Shown: piece after piece, positions 33,979 to 43,508 of the stretch
Numbering within the stretch: the stretch's first letter is position 1
How the letters are laid out: every line of letters begins with the position of its first letter
DNA from: JACVRU01 sp040902725
Lineage (GTDB): Bacteria > Actinomycetota > Thermoleophilia > Gaiellales > Gaiellaceae
Length of the DNA stretch: 64,000 bases
Reading direction: 5' to 3'
Assembly: GCA_040902725.1 (NCBI GenBank)
Contig: JBBDWU010000009.1
Coordinates: 124,001 to 188,000, forward strand
Notes under the pieces: model-generated
Seen by the model: only the letters and a program-made list of their open reading frames with translations
Database searches by the model: none
What the model was told of the DNA's origin: nothing
Program-made: the position numbers and the translations under genes

Positions 33979-36344
33979 CAGACGACGAGGTTGACGAGCT
34001 TGCCGGGCACCACGATCTTCTTCCGGAGCTCGCGGCCGTCGATCTGGGCCTGGACGCGCGGCGAGGACAGCGCCTGCTCGACCAGCTCGTCCTCGGACAG
34101 GCCGGCCGGCACCTCGAAGCGGTCGCGCACCTTGCCGTTCACCTGGACGACCAGCTCGAAGGTCTCGCGCTCCAGCAGCGCCGGGTCGGCCTCCGGCCAC
34201 GGCTGCTCCCAGAGCCGCGAGTGCCCCAGCCGCTCCCACAGCTCCTCCGCGACGTGCGGCGCGTAGGGCTGGATCAGCGAGACGGCCGCCTCGGCGGCGA
34301 AGCGGGCGGCCGGGTCGCTCGTCCTCGGCGCCAGCTCGTTGACCAGCTCCATGATCGCCGCGATCGGCGTGTTGTAGTGCCGCCGTCGCCCGATGTCGTC
34401 GCTCACCTTCGCGATCGTCTCGTGCGCCTTGCGCGCCAGCGCGCCGTTCCCGGCCTTACCTGGCGCGGCCTCGGCCGCCTCGTTGACGACGCGCCAGAGC
34501 CGGCGCAGGAAGCGGCCCATCCCCTCGACGCCGTCGGGCGTCCACTCCATCGCCTGGTCGGCAGGCCCCATGAAGAGGATGGTGAGGCGGACGGCGTCGG
34601 CGCCGTACAGCTCCGCCAGCTGGTCGGGCCCGCTCACGTTCCCCTTCGACTTCGACATCTTCGTGCCGCCCTGCGTCACCCAACCCTGGTGGAAGAGGCG
34701 CGCGAACGGCTCGCGGAAGCCGACCATCCCCCAGTCGTTCAGGACCTTGACGAAGAAGCGGGAGTAGAGCAGATGGCCGGTGGCGTGGTCGATCCCGCCG
34801 ATGTACTGGTCGATCGGCATCCAGTAGTCGACCAGCGCGCGCTCGAACGGCGCCTGGTCGTTGCGCGGGTCGCAGTAGCGCAGGAAGTACCAGGACGAGT
34901 CGACGAACGTGTCCATCGTTTCGGCCTCGCGCCGCCCGGCGCCGCCGCAGCGCGGACACGGCACGTTCAGCCACTCCTCGTTGGAGGCCAGCGGCGGCTG
35001 GCCCTTGGGCCGATAGTCCTCGACGTCGGGCAGGAGCACCGGGAGCTCGTCCTCGGGGACGGGGACGATGCCGCAGCCGTCGCAGTAGACGACGGGGATC
35101 GGGGAGCCCCAGTAGCGCTGGCGGGAGAAGCTCCAGTCGCGCAGCCGGTAGTTGAGGGTCGGCTGGGCGCGCCCCTGCTCCTCCAGCCACTCGACGATCG
35201 CCCGGCCGCCGGCGGCCGCCTCCAGCCCGTCGAATCGGTCCGAGTTGACCAGCGTGCCGGCCCCGGCGACGACCTCGACGATCGGCAGCCCGAATGTCTC
35301 GGCGAACTCGCGGTCGCGCTCGTCGTGCGCGGGGACGGCCATGATCGCGCCGGTGCCGTAGTCGATCAGCACGTAGTCGGCGACCCAGACCGGCAGCCGC
35401 TCGCCGTTGACAGGATTGACAACGTGCAGACCGGTCTCGACGCCGGTCTTCTCCCCGCCCGCGGCGCGCTCCTCGGCCGGTCGCGCGACCGCGCGCCGCG
35501 CGTAGGCGCGCACCTCGTCGGAGTCGATGCGCGCGACCAGCGGATGCTCGGGCGCGAGTACGAAGAAGGTCGCGCCGAAGAGCGTGTCGGGCCGGGTAGT
35601 GAAGACCGGGATGTCCTCGTCGAGCTCCTCGACCTTGAAGAGCACCTCCGCTCCCTCGGAGCGGCCGATCCAGTTGCGCTGGATCGCCTTCGTCCGCTCG
35701 GGCCAGTCGATCAGCGCGTGGTCGTCGATCAGCGCGTCGGCGTAGGCGGTGATCCGGAAGAACCACTGCTCCAGGTTCCTTGCCTCCACCTCGGCGCCGC
35801 AGCGCTCGCAGCGCCCGTCGACGACCTGCTCGTTCGCCAGCACGGTTTGGTCGTTCGGGCACCAGTTGACGGGCGCCTGCTTGCGGTAGGCGAGACCGGC
35901 CTCGAGGAACTTGAGGAAGAGCCACTGCGTCCAGCGGTAGTACTCGGGCTCGTGGGCGGAGGTCTCGCGGTCCCAGTCGATCGCCCAGCCCAGCCGGCGC
36001 ATCTGGCGGCGGATGTTGACGATGTTTTCCTCGGTGATCTCGCGCGGGTGGCCGCCCTCGGCGATCGCCGCGTTTTCTGCAGGCAGGCCGAAGGAGTCGA
36101 AGCCCATCGGGCGCAGGACGGTCGAGCCGTGACGGCGGTGGAAGTGCGTCAGGACGTCCCCGAGCGTGTAGTTGAGGACGTGCCCCATGTGCAGGTGCCC
36201 GGAGGGGTAGGGCAGCATCTCGAGCATGTAGAACTTGGGCCGCTCGGCGGAACCCGGCGCGGGGTCTTCCACGTAGAACGCGCGCTCGCGCTCCCAGACC
36301 TCCTGCCACTTGCGCTCGACTGTTGCGGGTTCGTATTTGTCCAT
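33978..36344 (-). CDS. leuS: Leucyl-tRNA synthetase
   Basis: A 788-residue class I synthetase (EC 6.1.1.4). The HIGH-equivalent is PYPSGHLHMGHVLNYTLGDV, the editing domain includes TTRPDTLFGATFFVLAPEHP, a zinc finger pair is visible (CERCGAE, CPRCGGAGRREAE), and KMSKSKGN marks the catalytic loop. It is about 60 residues shorter than many bacterial LeuRS but keeps all domains. No Shine-Dalgarno sequence precedes the ATG. A terminator hairpin ends seven bases before the start codon, and a short Leu-rich leader frame lies upstream, so expression is probably attenuated by leucine supply. Confidence 0.96.
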   Translation of the reverse strand: MDKYEPATVERKWQEVWERERAFYVEDPAPGSAERPKFYMLEMLPYPSGHLHMGHVLNYTLGDVLTHFHRRHGSTVLRPMGFDSFGLPAENAAIAEGGHPREITEENIVNIRRQMRRLGWAIDWDRETSAHEPEYYRWTQWLFLKFLEAGLAYRKQAPVNWCPNDQTVLANEQVVDGRCERCGAEVEARNLEQWFFRITAYADALIDDHALIDWPERTKAIQRNWIGRSEGAEVLFKVEELDEDIPVFTTRPDTLFGATFFVLAPEHPLVARIDSDEVRAYARRAVARPAEERAAGGEKTGVETGLHVVNPVNGERLPVWVADYVLIDYGTGAIMAVPAHDERDREFAETFGLPIVEVVAGAGTLVNSDRFDGLEAAAGGRAIVEWLEEQGRAQPTLNYRLRDWSFSRQRYWGSPIPVVYCDGCGIVPVPEDELPVLLPDVEDYRPKGQPPLASNEEWLNVPCPRCGGAGRREAETMDTFVDSSWYFLRYCDPRNDQAPFERALVDYWMPIDQYIGGIDHATGHLLYSRFFVKVLNDWGMVGFREPFARLFHQGWVTQGGTKMSKSKGNVSGPDQLAELYGADAVRLTILFMGPADQAMEWTPDGVEGMGRFLRRLWRVVNEAAEAAPGKAGNGALARKAHETIAKVSDDIGRRRHYNTPIAAIMELVNELAPRTSDPAARFAAEAAVSLIQPYAPHVAEELWERLGHSRLWEQPWPEADPALLERETFELVVQVNGKVRDRFEVPAGLSEDELVEQALSSPRVQAQIDGRELRKKIVVPGKLVNLVV

Positions 36345-36351
36345 GGGTACG

Positions 36352-36377
36352 AAAAAAGCCTCTCGGGCGAGAGGCTT
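36352..36377 (-). terminator. Intrinsic terminator in the leuS leader (attenuator)
   Basis: On the minus strand a 10-pair stem (AAGCCTCTCG with CGAGAGGCTT) with a two-base loop is followed directly by a run of T, a textbook intrinsic terminator. It sits between the leader frame and leuS rather than after a gene, so it must be read through for leuS to be made. Confidence 0.85.
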
Positions 36378-36415
36378 CAGGGGAAGCTGCCGCGGCGCTC
36401 GCCGCGTTGCCTCCC
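36369..36415 (-). promoter_or_regulatory. Candidate antiterminator of the leuS attenuator
   Basis: GGGAGGC (minus strand, 36415-36409), just after the leader stop codon, can pair over seven positions (one G-U) with GCCTCTC (36375-36369), the 5' arm of the terminator. Between them CGCGGCG and CGCCGCG (36391-36406) form their own 7-pair stem. A ribosome that completes the leader would cover GGGAGGC and free the terminator; one stalled on the Leu codons would leave it free to block the terminator. Confidence 0.55.
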
Positions 36416-36419
36416 TGGC

Positions 36420-36446
36420 CTATCCGAGAAGCAGCTCCTTCACCAT
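36420..36446 (-). CDS. leuS leader peptide with three consecutive Leu codons
   Basis: ATG-GTG-AAG-GAG-CTG-CTT-CTC-GGA-TAG encodes MVKELLLG. Three different leucine codons stand in a row just before the stop, the hallmark of ribosome-mediated attenuation for leucine. An ATG two codons earlier (36452) would give MNMVKELLLG. The -10 box lies so close that transcription probably starts at or near 36446, making the leader leaderless. Confidence 0.6.
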   Translation of the reverse strand: MVKELLLG

Positions 36447-36450
36447 ATTC

Positions 36451-36480
36451 ATGCTACCGACACTTCGACGGTCGTGTCAG
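36451..36480 (-). promoter_or_regulatory. Promoter of the leuS leader
   Basis: CTGACA (36480-36475) and TAGCAT (36456-36451) on the minus strand are separated by 18 bases. Initiation about six bases downstream falls at the ATG of the leader peptide. An 8-pair inverted repeat (GCGTCGCG/CGCGACGC, 36482-36499) lies immediately upstream and may end the preceding transcript. Confidence 0.55.
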
Positions 36481-36511
36481 GCGTCGCGACCGCGACGCTC
36501 CCGTAGAGCGG

Positions 36512-36871
36512 TCACCTGCCCTTGAAGCGCTCGACGAGGCGCGCGGCTTCGTCGTCGGTCACGCCCTCGAGCTGGAGCCGCAGGCGCACCGAGTTGAAGA
36601 CGGTGACGTCCTCGCGCACCGGGTTCTCCCGATCGAGGTGGCCCTCGATCTCGGCCCGGACGGCACTCGGCGAGGGCTCGAACGACTGGATGAGCTCGAC
36701 CGCGCAGGCCGCGATCCCTGCGAGGAAGGCCTCGGCCGGCGTCAGCTCCTCGCCCGGCGCGCCGTTCGCGACCGGGCCGTCGATGACGAAGTGGTGCTCG
36801 CGCGCCGCGCAGAGGACGCGGCCGAGGACGTCGGTCGAGCGGGCCCGAACGTCGTACCGGATCGCTGGCAC
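36512..36871 (-). CDS. OsmC-like protein, short form
   Basis: A 119-residue OsmC/YhfA-type protein. It has the central helix with one conserved cysteine (TPAEAFLAGIAACAVELIQS) and VRLRLQLEGVTDDEAARLVE, but it ends at FKGR, before the second redox cysteine (CPV-type motif) of OsmC/Ohr peroxidases, so thiol peroxidase activity is doubtful. The GTG start at 36871 has TATCCT six bases upstream, a leaderless promoter that overlaps that of lysA. Confidence 0.8.
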   Translation of the reverse strand: MPAIRYDVRARSTDVLGRVLCAAREHHFVIDGPVANGAPGEELTPAEAFLAGIAACAVELIQSFEPSPSAVRAEIEGHLDRENPVREDVTVFNSVRLRLQLEGVTDDEAARLVERFKGR

Positions 36872-36877
36872 GGCGCG

Positions 36878-36887
36878 AGGATAACGT
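36878..36887. promoter_or_regulatory. Overlapping divergent -10 boxes of osmC-like gene and lysA
   Basis: The start codons of the two divergent genes are only 22 bases apart. TATCCT (minus strand, 36883-36878) lies six bases before the OsmC-like GTG, and TAACGT (plus strand, 36882-36887) lies six bases before the lysA GTG. The two boxes share two base pairs, so both promoters cannot be occupied at once. Confidence 0.5.
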
Positions 36888-36893
36888 GCCCTC

Positions 36894-38153
36894 GTGCTCG
36901 ATCTCTTCCCCGACAGCGCCGCCACCGACCAAGGCGAGCTGGCGCTCGGCGGCGTCCGCGCAACCGCGCTCGCGGACGAGTTCGGCACCCCGCTCTACGT
37001 CTACTGCGAGCAGACCATCCGCGCCCAGGCGCGCGCCTACCGCGCGGCGGCCCCGGACGCGCTCGTGGCCTACGGCTCGAAGGCGTTCCCGAACCTCGCC
37101 GTGCTCGAGCTGCTCGCCGAGGAGGGCCTCGGCGCCGACGTCTCGACGCTCGGCGAGCTCGAGCTGGCGCGCCGCGCGGGGATCCCCGGCGAGCGGCTGG
37201 TCGTCCACGGCAACAACAAGTCGGACGAGGAGCTGCGCGCGGCGGCGGAAGCGCGCGCCGCCTTCGTCGTGCTCGACTCGCCGGACGAGGTGGAGCGCGC
37301 AGCTGCCGCGGGCGTCGAGCGGGTGCTCGTCCGGGTCACGTCCGGCATCGAGGCGGACACGCACGAGGCGATCCGCACCGGCACCCACGGCTCGAAGTTC
37401 GGACTGACACCGGAGGACGCCGTCGAAGCCCTGCGCGCCGCGGCGGCGGCCGGCCTCGATCCCGCCGGGCTCCACGTCCACGTCGGCTCGCAGCTGCTCG
37501 ACACCCAGGCCGCGCGGATGACGGTCGAGTGGCTCGGGGCCTTCGCGGCCGTCTGCGCCGCCGAGCTCAACGGCTGGCAGCCGGCGGTCGTCGACCTCGG
37601 CGGCGGGCTGGGCGTACGCCATGTGGAGGACGAGGAGGCGCCGTCCGTCGAGGAGTTCGCCGGCGAGCTGCTGCGCCGGCTCGAGCGCGCCTGGGAGCTG
37701 CACGGGCTGGCGAGGCCGCTGGTCGTGCTCGAGCCCGGGCGGTCGATCGTCGGCCGGGCCGGGGTGGCGCTCTATCGCGTCGGCAGCGTCAAGCGGGCCG
37801 GCGACACGACGACGTGGGTGGCCGTCGACGGCGGCATGTCGGACAACCCGCGCCCGCAGCTCTACGGGGCTCGCTACACGGCGGTGATCGCGGGGCGTCC
37901 CGAGGAGCTGGGCGAGCACGCCTACGCCGTCACCGGCAAGCACTGCGAGGAGGAGATCCTGATCCGGCGGGTCCTCCTCCCCGAGCCCCGCCGCGGTGAC
38001 GTCCTCGCGATCCCCGCCGCCGGCGCGTACACACTCGCCATGAGCTCGAATTACAACCTCGTCCCCCGCCCGGCGGCGGTGCTCGTCGGCGACGGCGACG
38101 CGCGCCTCATCCGCCGACGGGAGACCCTGGACGACATGGTCGGATTAGGCTGA
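36894..38153 (+). CDS. lysA: Diaminopimelate decarboxylase
   Basis: A 419-residue PLP enzyme (EC 4.1.1.20) making lysine from meso-diaminopimelate. The PLP lysine is in ALVAYGSKAFPNLAVL. Other motifs are STLGELELARRAGIP, HVHVGSQLLD, DLGGGLGV, LEPGRSIVG and the C-terminal GKHCEEEILIRRV and GAYTLAMSSNYN. The GTG start is leaderless in style. The next gene starts five bases after its stop and has its own -10 box inside the lysA end. Confidence 0.95.
   Translation: MLDLFPDSAATDQGELALGGVRATALADEFGTPLYVYCEQTIRAQARAYRAAAPDALVAYGSKAFPNLAVLELLAEEGLGADVSTLGELELARRAGIPGERLVVHGNNKSDEELRAAAEARAAFVVLDSPDEVERAAAAGVERVLVRVTSGIEADTHEAIRTGTHGSKFGLTPEDAVEALRAAAAAGLDPAGLHVHVGSQLLDTQAARMTVEWLGAFAAVCAAELNGWQPAVVDLGGGLGVRHVEDEEAPSVEEFAGELLRRLERAWELHGLARPLVVLEPGRSIVGRAGVALYRVGSVKRAGDTTTWVAVDGGMSDNPRPQLYGARYTAVIAGRPEELGEHAYAVTGKHCEEEILIRRVLLPEPRRGDVLAIPAAGAYTLAMSSNYNLVPRPAAVLVGDGDARLIRRRETLDDMVGLG
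38146..38151 (+). promoter_or_regulatory. -10 box before the DMT transporter gene
   Basis: TAGGCT overlaps the last codons of lysA and lies seven bases before the transporter ATG, so this gene can be transcribed as a leaderless mRNA independently of lysA. Confidence 0.4.
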
Positions 38154-38158
38154 CCCCG

Positions 38159-39085
38159 ATGCGAAGGTCGACGGGCATCCTCTGCGTCGCAGCGGCCGCG
38201 GCCCTCTGGGGGACGGACGCGCTCTTCCGGAAGCCGCTCGCCGACTCGACGAGCGTCGCCACGATCGTCTTCGGCGAGCACCTCGTCCTCGCGGCGATCA
38301 CCCTGCCGCTGCTCGTCCCGGCGCTGGCGGCGGTGTGGCGGCTCGGCTGGCGCTTCGTGCTGGCGGCGGTGGCGATCGGGGCCGGGGCGTCGGCGGTCGC
38401 GACGATCCTCTTCACCCAGGCTTTCGTCGAGAGCGCCAGCCCGATCACCCCCGTCGTCCTGCAGAAGGTGCAGCCGATCGTCGCGGTCATCGGGGCTTGG
38501 ATCATCCTCCGCGAGCGCCCGCGGCCTCGCTTCGGCTTCTACCTCGTGGCCGCGCTCGCGGGCGCGTGGCTCATCGCCTTCCCCAGCCCGACGGGCGGCG
38601 TCGCGGAGAACTGGAGCGCCTCGGCGAGGCCGGTGCTCTTCGCGCTCGGCGCGGCGTGCCTGTGGGCCTTCGGAACCGTGCTGGGCCGCTACCTGATGCG
38701 CCGCATGCGCTTCCAGCACGTCACGACGCTCAGGTTCGCGTTCGGGCTGCCCGCGAGCGGAATCGCCCTCCTCGTCCTGGGCGGGCCCGCCGTCGCGTCC
38801 GCGCGCGACTCGCTCTGGATCGCGGTCCTCGCCCTCGTCACCGGCTTGATTGCGCTCAGCCTCTACTACTACGGGCTTCGCGTGACCCCGGCGATCCCGG
38901 CGTCGCTGGCCGAGCTCGCCTTCCCGGTCACCGCGGCTCTCGTCGGCTACCTCGCGTTCGACGCCACGCTCAGCTCGACCCAATGGCTGGGCGTGGCCGT
39001 GACGACGACCGTGGTCGCGCTCCTGCCGGCCCGGCCCCGCGACGTGGTGGACGTCGTGCCGGCGCCCGTTGCGGCGCCGGCCTAG
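38159..39085 (+). CDS. EamA/DMT family transporter
   Basis: A 308-residue membrane protein with ten hydrophobic helices arranged as two EamA repeats (AAAAALWGTDALFRKPLADS in the first; ALGAACLWAFGTVLGRYLMR in the second). Members export amino acids, metabolites or toxic compounds. The position after lysA makes lysine or diaminopimelate export a possibility, but the family is broad and the substrate is unknown. Ends with an Ala/Pro tail. Confidence 0.88.
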   Translation: MRRSTGILCVAAAAALWGTDALFRKPLADSTSVATIVFGEHLVLAAITLPLLVPALAAVWRLGWRFVLAAVAIGAGASAVATILFTQAFVESASPITPVVLQKVQPIVAVIGAWIILRERPRPRFGFYLVAALAGAWLIAFPSPTGGVAENWSASARPVLFALGAACLWAFGTVLGRYLMRRMRFQHVTTLRFAFGLPASGIALLVLGGPAVASARDSLWIAVLALVTGLIALSLYYYGLRVTPAIPASLAELAFPVTAALVGYLAFDATLSSTQWLGVAVTTTVVALLPARPRDVVDVVPAPVAAPA

Positions 39086-39094
39086 ACGTTCCGG

Positions 39095-39313
39095 CTACGG
39101 AGCCGGCGGCCCTTCGCGGTAGACGGTCTCCCGCCGCCCGCCCCAGCCGCCCCAGCTCGACCAAAAGATCATCGAGAGCAGGGCGCCCGCGGCGCCGACG
39201 ATCAGGAGGATCCAGCCGACCGCTGTGATGTCCAACCCGGCTACCTCGGCCTCGACGGCCCAGACCAGGATGGCTCCCACGGCGATCAGTATGAGACTTG
39301 CTCCGATTCCCAT
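39095..39313 (-). CDS. Small membrane protein (DUF6458-like)
   Basis: A 72-residue protein, MGIGASLILIAVGAILVWAV at the start, a second helix (ITAVGWILLIVGAAGALLSM) and a Trp/Gly/Arg-rich tail. The pattern MGIG-SL-LIAVGAIL-WAV...VGWIL-IVG matches a small actinobacterial family of unknown function. It converges on the transporter gene with a nine-base gap. Confidence 0.75.
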   Translation of the reverse strand: MGIGASLILIAVGAILVWAVEAEVAGLDITAVGWILLIVGAAGALLSMIFWSSWGGWGGRRETVYREGPPAP

Positions 39314-39342
39314 AGCGCGAAGTTGCCCGAACCTCCTCGCGG

Positions 39343-39986
39343 TCAAACCCCGCGGACGGGAAGCGGCGTCTCGCCGTCGCGGTCGACGCGGTAGGCGCCG
39401 GCTCCCTCGACCGCGCTGACGACCTCGACCAGCTCGGTGCCCTCGTAGCGGACGCCGGCGTGATCGTCGATCGCGATCCCGGGCGGGAAGCCCTCGGCCA
39501 GGAGGCGCCGGTATGCCGGCCGCCGGTTCGCCTCGCCGTCGTAGTGCGGGCAGCAAGAGCCGGGGAGCCAACCGAGACAGTCGAGCCCGTCGAGCTCCTC
39601 GCGGAACGAGTCCGTGACCCCGGTCTCGAACCAGCAGATCGCGCCGGCGCTGCCGCCCGCGAGCACGACACCGCGCTCCCAGGCTTCGCTCAGCACCGAG
39701 TCGACGCCGTGCGCGCGCCAGACGGCGAGCATGCTGGCGGTGTTGCCGCCGCCGACGAAGATCACGTCGCGGGAGAGCAGGTGCTCGCGCCAGTCGGGCC
39801 GCGGGATGCCGAAGAGGGCGACGTGGGAGGGCCGGCAGCGGTGGGTCGTGAAGAGGTCGTAGTAACTGGGGAGATGCGCCTCGCCCGTCCCCTGTGCGAG
39901 CAGGCACACGCTCGGGTCCTCCTTGCCGGTCAGGCCGAGCACGTAGTCGACGAGCAGGCGGACGGGCCCGCCGAGCGCGAGGATCG

Positions 39987-39990
<4 letters not shown>
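39343..39990 (-). CDS. Peptidase S51 family (dipeptidase E/cyanophycinase-like)
   Basis: A 215-residue S51 peptidase. The nucleophile serine is in VVLAGGSAGAICWFETG, preceded by IFVGGGNTASML, and the acidic and histidine part follows (PGSCCPHYDGEANRRPAYRR, GIAIDDHAG). Such enzymes cut Asp-X or beta-Asp peptides. The ATG overlaps the yyaL stop (ATGA). Confidence 0.88.
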
Positions 39991-41856
<1,866 letters not shown>

Positions 41857-41873
41857 TGCCCCACGATGACAGA

Positions 41874-42037
41874 AGCCCCGGTGCGGCTACCGGGGCTCCT
41901 ATCGCTACCCCTCATGGAGAGAGCCGGACGAGCTGCTATTCCGCGGCCCACTCGTCCGGGCATGTGGGTTGGGCTGGACGGAACGCTAGACCCACCGATC
42001 GAAAAATGCAAGCGGGGTAATTTCACTCAGTATTACC
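41874..42037 (-). terminator. Hairpin-rich intergenic segment after the HMG-CoA-lyase-like gene
   Basis: This 185-base gap holds several inverted repeats: GGTAAT/ATTACC (42016-42037) followed on the minus strand by a TTTTT run, GTGGGT/ACCCAC (41964-41995), a perfect 9-pair CCGGACGAG/CTCGTCCGG (41924-41959) and an 8-pair AGCCCCGG/CCGGGGCT (41874-41897). The first is probably the terminator of the upstream gene. The other three lie in the 5' region of yyaL, and the stretch 42000-42060 is strikingly AT-rich for this genome. Confidence 0.4.
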
Positions 42038-42041
42038 TTCT

Positions 42042-42926
42042 CTATTTTGACTCTCCAATCAAGGGAAAGCCGCCTGCGCGATAGACGCCGCCCGGCAGCG
42101 GCCGGCCGAGCAGCCCCTCCATCCACTCTGCCGTGGCGATCAGCGCCTCGAGATCGACGCCGGTGTCGACCCCTTCCCGGTGGAGGAGATAGACGACGTC
42201 CTCGGTCGCCACGTTGCCGGTCGCGCGGGGCGCGAACGGGCAGCCGCCGAGGCCGCCGACGGAAGCGTCGAGCACGACGGCGCCGGCCTCGACCGCGGCC
42301 CATGCCGCGGCGACTCCGGTGTGCCGGGTGTCGTGCCCGTGGAAGCCGACGGGCCCGCCGAGCGCCGCGACGTCCGCGACCAGGCGGCGGACCGCGCCGG
42401 GAGTCGCGACGCCGATCGTGTCGGCGAGGACCAGCTCGTCGGCGTCGGTGAGCTGAGCGCAGAGCTCGACGACGCGCCCGGGATCGACCTCGCCTTCGAA
42501 GGGGCAGCCGAACGCCACGCTGACGGTGACCGTGCACGGGCGGTCGGCGGCGGCGAGGATCTGCCGGGTTTGCGCGAGCGCATCGCCGAGGGAGGCGTTG
42601 GCGTTGCGGCGGCTGAAGGACTCAGTCGCGGCGAGCGTGCAGTTGATCCGATCGAGGCTCGTCGCGCGCAGGCGCTCGAAGCCCTGCTCGTTGAGCACGA
42701 GGCCGGAGTACTCGGTGCCTGGGCGGCGCTCGATCGCGGCCACGACCTCCTCCGCGCCGGCCATCTGCGGCACGAGGTCCGCCCTGACGAAGCTGGCCGC
42801 CTCGACGCGCGGCAACCCGGCGGCGGCGAGCCGGTTCACGAGCTCCGCGCGCACGGCGGGGGCGAGCACGTCCGCCTCGTTCTGAAGGCCGTCCCGCGGC
42901 CCCACGTCGCACAGCGTGACCCTCAC
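42042..42926 (-). CDS. Hydroxymethylglutaryl-CoA lyase family protein
   Basis: A 294-residue DRE-TIM lyase. CDVGPRDGLQNEADVL is the metal and catalytic motif, EAASFVRADLVPQMAGAEEV follows, the metal histidines are in GFHGHDTRHTG, and the catalytic cysteine is in GLGGCPFAPRATGN. All key residues for HMG-CoA lyase (EC 4.1.3.4; leucine degradation) are visible, but related lyases act on other 3-hydroxy-3-methyl acyl-CoAs. GTG start with TACGCT seven bases upstream. Confidence 0.88.
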   Translation of the reverse strand: MRVTLCDVGPRDGLQNEADVLAPAVRAELVNRLAAAGLPRVEAASFVRADLVPQMAGAEEVVAAIERRPGTEYSGLVLNEQGFERLRATSLDRINCTLAATESFSRRNANASLGDALAQTRQILAAADRPCTVTVSVAFGCPFEGEVDPGRVVELCAQLTDADELVLADTIGVATPGAVRRLVADVAALGGPVGFHGHDTRHTGVAAAWAAVEAGAVVLDASVGGLGGCPFAPRATGNVATEDVVYLLHREGVDTGVDLEALIATAEWMEGLLGRPLPGGVYRAGGFPLIGESK

Positions 42927-42933
42927 GAGGCGG

Positions 42934-42939
42934 AGCGTA
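42934..42939 (-). promoter_or_regulatory. -10 box of leaderless lyase transcript
   Basis: TACGCT on the minus strand lies seven bases before the GTG start at 42926, in the spacing repeated upstream of many genes in this window. Confidence 0.4.
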
Positions 42940-43068
42940 TCCCGCTCGGCCCGTCACACATCTGGCGCGATCCGGCGCGCCACACGCGCGAATTTCCGCA
43001 GTAGGCTCGAACGTGGGCGGGTGGGCGGGCCACCCTTCTCTCAGGCGGTCGGGCGGCCTGGAGCCCGC

Positions 43069-43464
43069 TCAGACCTGGTAGGCCGTGACCAGCTTCGGCT
43101 CGATCCGGATGATGATCCGGCGCTCGCCTTCCTTGCGCCACGGATACGTGTCGCGGCCGGTGTACTTCTTGGCGAGCTTGTCGATGTGCTCCTCGGCGCC
43201 CTCGCTCACCAACTCCGCCTCGCCGGTGACCGCGAGCCACTTGTACGGGTCGTCCTCGTCGCGCACGTACAGGGTCACCCGCGGGTCGTTGCGGACGTAC
43301 TTCTCCTTGTACCGCCCCTCGGCGGTGTTCACGAGCACATGCCCGTCGTCGGCGTCCACCCAGACCGTCGTGAGCTGGGCGGTCCCGTCGGGCCGCAGCG
43401 CCCCCAGCACGCCGTAGTTCGGCTTCCGCAGCAACTCGACCTGGGCCTCCGTCAGCTTCGCCAT
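43069..43464 (-). CDS. Flavin/deazaflavin oxidoreductase fold protein (PPOX/FDOR-B)
   Basis: A 131-residue split-barrel protein of the pyridoxamine-phosphate-oxidase-like superfamily, probably a PPOX-class F420-dependent enzyme. Supporting segments are GVLGALRPDGTAQLTTVWVD, NTAEGRYKEKYVRNDPRVTL and LAVTGEAELVSEGAEEHIDK. Cofactor choice (F420, FMN or heme) cannot be fixed by eye. GAAGGA precedes the ATG. The upstream 142-base gap to the lyase gene shows no clear element. Confidence 0.8.
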   Translation of the reverse strand: MAKLTEAQVELLRKPNYGVLGALRPDGTAQLTTVWVDADDGHVLVNTAEGRYKEKYVRNDPRVTLYVRDEDDPYKWLAVTGEAELVSEGAEEHIDKLAKKYTGRDTYPWRKEGERRIIIRIEPKLVTAYQV

Positions 43465-43494
43465 CTCGTCCTTCCTCTCAACGTCTCGACGCGG

Positions 43495-43500
43495 TAGGTT
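43495..43500 (+). promoter_or_regulatory. -10 box of leaderless BNR-protein transcript
   Basis: TAGGTT lies eight bases before the ATG at 43509, with no Shine-Dalgarno sequence between. Confidence 0.4.
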
Positions 43501-43508
43501 CTTCCACG

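Noticed and set aside
36391..36420. T-box riboswitch upstream of leuS
   Set aside because: AGGGAGGCAACGCG matches 12 of 14 positions of the T-box consensus, but the tRNA-pairing U of UGGN is replaced by A, the region lacks room for Stem I after the predicted start, and the Leu-codon leader frame explains the terminator better.
33399..36506. Very long plus-strand open frame opposite leuS
   Set aside because: It is an antisense shadow typical of GC-rich coding DNA; composition is Arg/Ala/Gly-rich and leuS is unambiguous on the other strand.
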